In this document: piece by piece, positions 63,007 through 64,000 of the stretch
How the letters are laid out: the number at the start of each line of letters is the position of its first letter
How positions within the stretch are numbered: position 1 is the first letter of the stretch
Source: Rotaria sordida
Taxonomy: Eukaryota > Rotifera > Eurotatoria > Philodinida > Philodinidae
Assembly: GCA_905250125.1 (NCBI GenBank)
Contig: CAJNOL010000166.1
Coordinates: forward strand, 1-64,000
Length of the DNA: 64,000 bases
Reading direction: 5' to 3'
Made by a program: the position numbers and the translations under genes
Notes under the pieces: model-generated
Seen by the model: the letters and a program-made list of their open reading frames with translations, nothing else
The model's database searches: none
Told to the model about the DNA's origin: nothing

Positions 63007-63795
63007 ATGAATACTGGAGCAAAGTGGGGTATTGGTCTGGGCGCTGGTATACCCGGTGCACTAATTCTAATTGGTTTAATTGGTTTCTTAATTAAATTTA
63101 TTATGCAACGTTGTCGTAGTAAAGCTTGGGATGAGATAATTTCATTACCGAAACATTTAGATTCATCAGACAATAGTACTAACCGTAGACCCCCAAAACG
63201 TTTATCGACTGAACGTGAACCATTATTTCCCACAACAACACCTAATGTTGCGGCAGTATCTGATGGTCATATATCTATACCAATTGATGATAATAATTTA
63301 TCATCTGGACAACATTCACATGGAAGTGCACCAAAACATGAACATACAATTGTTCAAATTCAACGAGAACGTTTAAATCGTCTTAAAGAAGAAGAAAATC
63401 GTTCAAGACCAATGTTATCTTTAAGTACTGGTGAACTTGATATGCAATATGCAATTGATCAAGCACAAAAAGAATTTGAGGAATCGGTATGATTTATATT
63501 GACATTTAATCGATTGTGTTGCTTGTTTTTCTTCTACTTCATATTTATCTAGCGAGTGATTTAGCTTTATCAAAAATTTAAATTTAGATAATGATCTAAA
63601 TCAAAAGAAATCGCATTTTATCTTTAATGCATGGCTCAAGCACTTGCTCATGTTTTTTTTCGCTGCAATCATCACGCATTTTGTAATTCTTCTTTTGTAC
63701 ATTAATGTCAAGTCTTTCAATTGTGTTTTTTTTTGTTTTTTCTTCATTTATTATAGACAGCTATTGCTTCTGGGAAAGCGAAAGATCCTCGATAA
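63007..63795 (+). CDS. Small single-pass membrane protein, unknown family
   Basis: Two exons, 63007-63486 and 63757-63795, encode 172 residues. Residues 8-34 (GIGLGAGIPGALILIGLIGF onward) form a glycine-rich membrane helix, with few residues before it and a basic cytoplasmic flank. The tail is polar, with RRPPKRLS, a histidine-containing stretch and a predicted helix (IQRERLNRLKEEENRSR), ending in ASGKAKDPR. The frame stays open 180 bases upstream of the ATG through a hydrophobic stretch behind an acceptor at 62895, so an upstream exon could extend the N-terminus. An out-of-frame 11-codon uORF (62969-63004) ends two bases before this ATG. No function assigned. Confidence 0.65.
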
Positions 63796-64000
63796 CAATA
63801 ACTCAATAATACAGCTCAACTAAACTATGATAACAGCATATTGTTTTCTTAATAATTTTCTATGTTTCTTTCCTTTTGATTTAATATTGATAGTCTTATT
63901 CTTTAATGATTCTTTTCGGTTTGCTGTTCTTTTTTGATTTCCTTTTACTGAAAGAGTATTGTTGTAGAAGTGGTTTTGCCACTTCTTTTTTTTTGGCTTA
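63796..64000. other. 3' flank at window edge
   Basis: AT-rich sequence downstream of the last gene, with an AATAAT-type signal near 63806. Nothing else is visible. Confidence 0.4.

Noticed and set aside
1-64000. tRNA, rRNA and snoRNA genes
   Set aside because: I scanned for A/B-box-like pairs and conserved rRNA blocks and saw none that folded convincingly; isolated GTTCGAATT-like words (near 7013) lack the rest of a tRNA.

Overview
The window is eukaryotic, AT-rich nuclear DNA. It has compact multi-exon genes, mostly short GT-AG introns (about 45-80 bases), and a minority of 0.6-2.3 kb introns that often hold palindromic repeats. Animal-specific families are present: a TRPM channel, a Sec24 with animal-like architecture, barrier-to-autointegration factor, an Ly6-type protein, an Ig/FN3 receptor and mitochondrial mL37. 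Three things together suggest a bdelloid rotifer, possibly Rotaria-like: low GC, an F-box protein joined to a long array of one-exon leucine-rich repeats, and two adjacent intronless genes of bacterial type. That assignment is an inference; no rRNA or mitochondrial marker is present.

Layout. 1.0-1.9 kb (-): first three exons of a USP24-like deubiquitinase, running off the left edge. 5.1-10.8 kb (+): Ig/FN3 single-pass receptor. 11.3-14.0 kb (+): tandem-BRCT protein of BRCA1/BARD1 type without a RING. 14.0-17.4 kb: decayed coding remnants and a diverged direct repeat. 17.4-22.4 kb (+): F-box plus 18 LRR exons. 22.4-27.0 kb: no recognisable gene, one GT-skewed tract. 27.1-33.4 kb (+): SEC24, 20 exons. 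35.4-38.2 kb (-): a tight cluster of two BAF genes and an Ly6-like secreted protein. 39.1-49.9 kb (+): a 26-exon TRPM channel whose large introns carry several long inverted repeats. 50.6-51.0 kb (+): RBX2/RNF7. 51.1-53.6 kb: head-to-head intronless pair, a D-threonine aldolase/D-serine dehydratase-like enzyme (-) and a peptide deformylase (+). 54.3-55.8 kb (+): SKI8/WDR61. 58.1-59.8 kb: a degraded membrane-protein-like locus split by an internally deleted hAT transposon with a perfect 8-bp target duplication. 60.6-62.8 kb (+): mL37. 63.0-63.8 kb (+): small single-pass membrane protein.

The genes are a mix of housekeeping functions (secretion, cullin ubiquitination, the Ski/PAF1 scaffold, mitochondrial translation, chromatin/nuclear envelope) and lineage-variable ones (LRR array, receptor, putative horizontally acquired enzymes). 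Exon boundaries were worked out by hand from GT/AG sites, and the reading phase closes for every multi-exon gene listed with an exon chain. Many start codons lie a short distance after a pyrimidine-AG acceptor, which fits spliced-leader trans-splicing or 5' UTR introns. The strongest unusual signals are the LRR exon array, the intronless enzyme pair, the hAT insertion and the BAF-BAF-Ly6 cluster.
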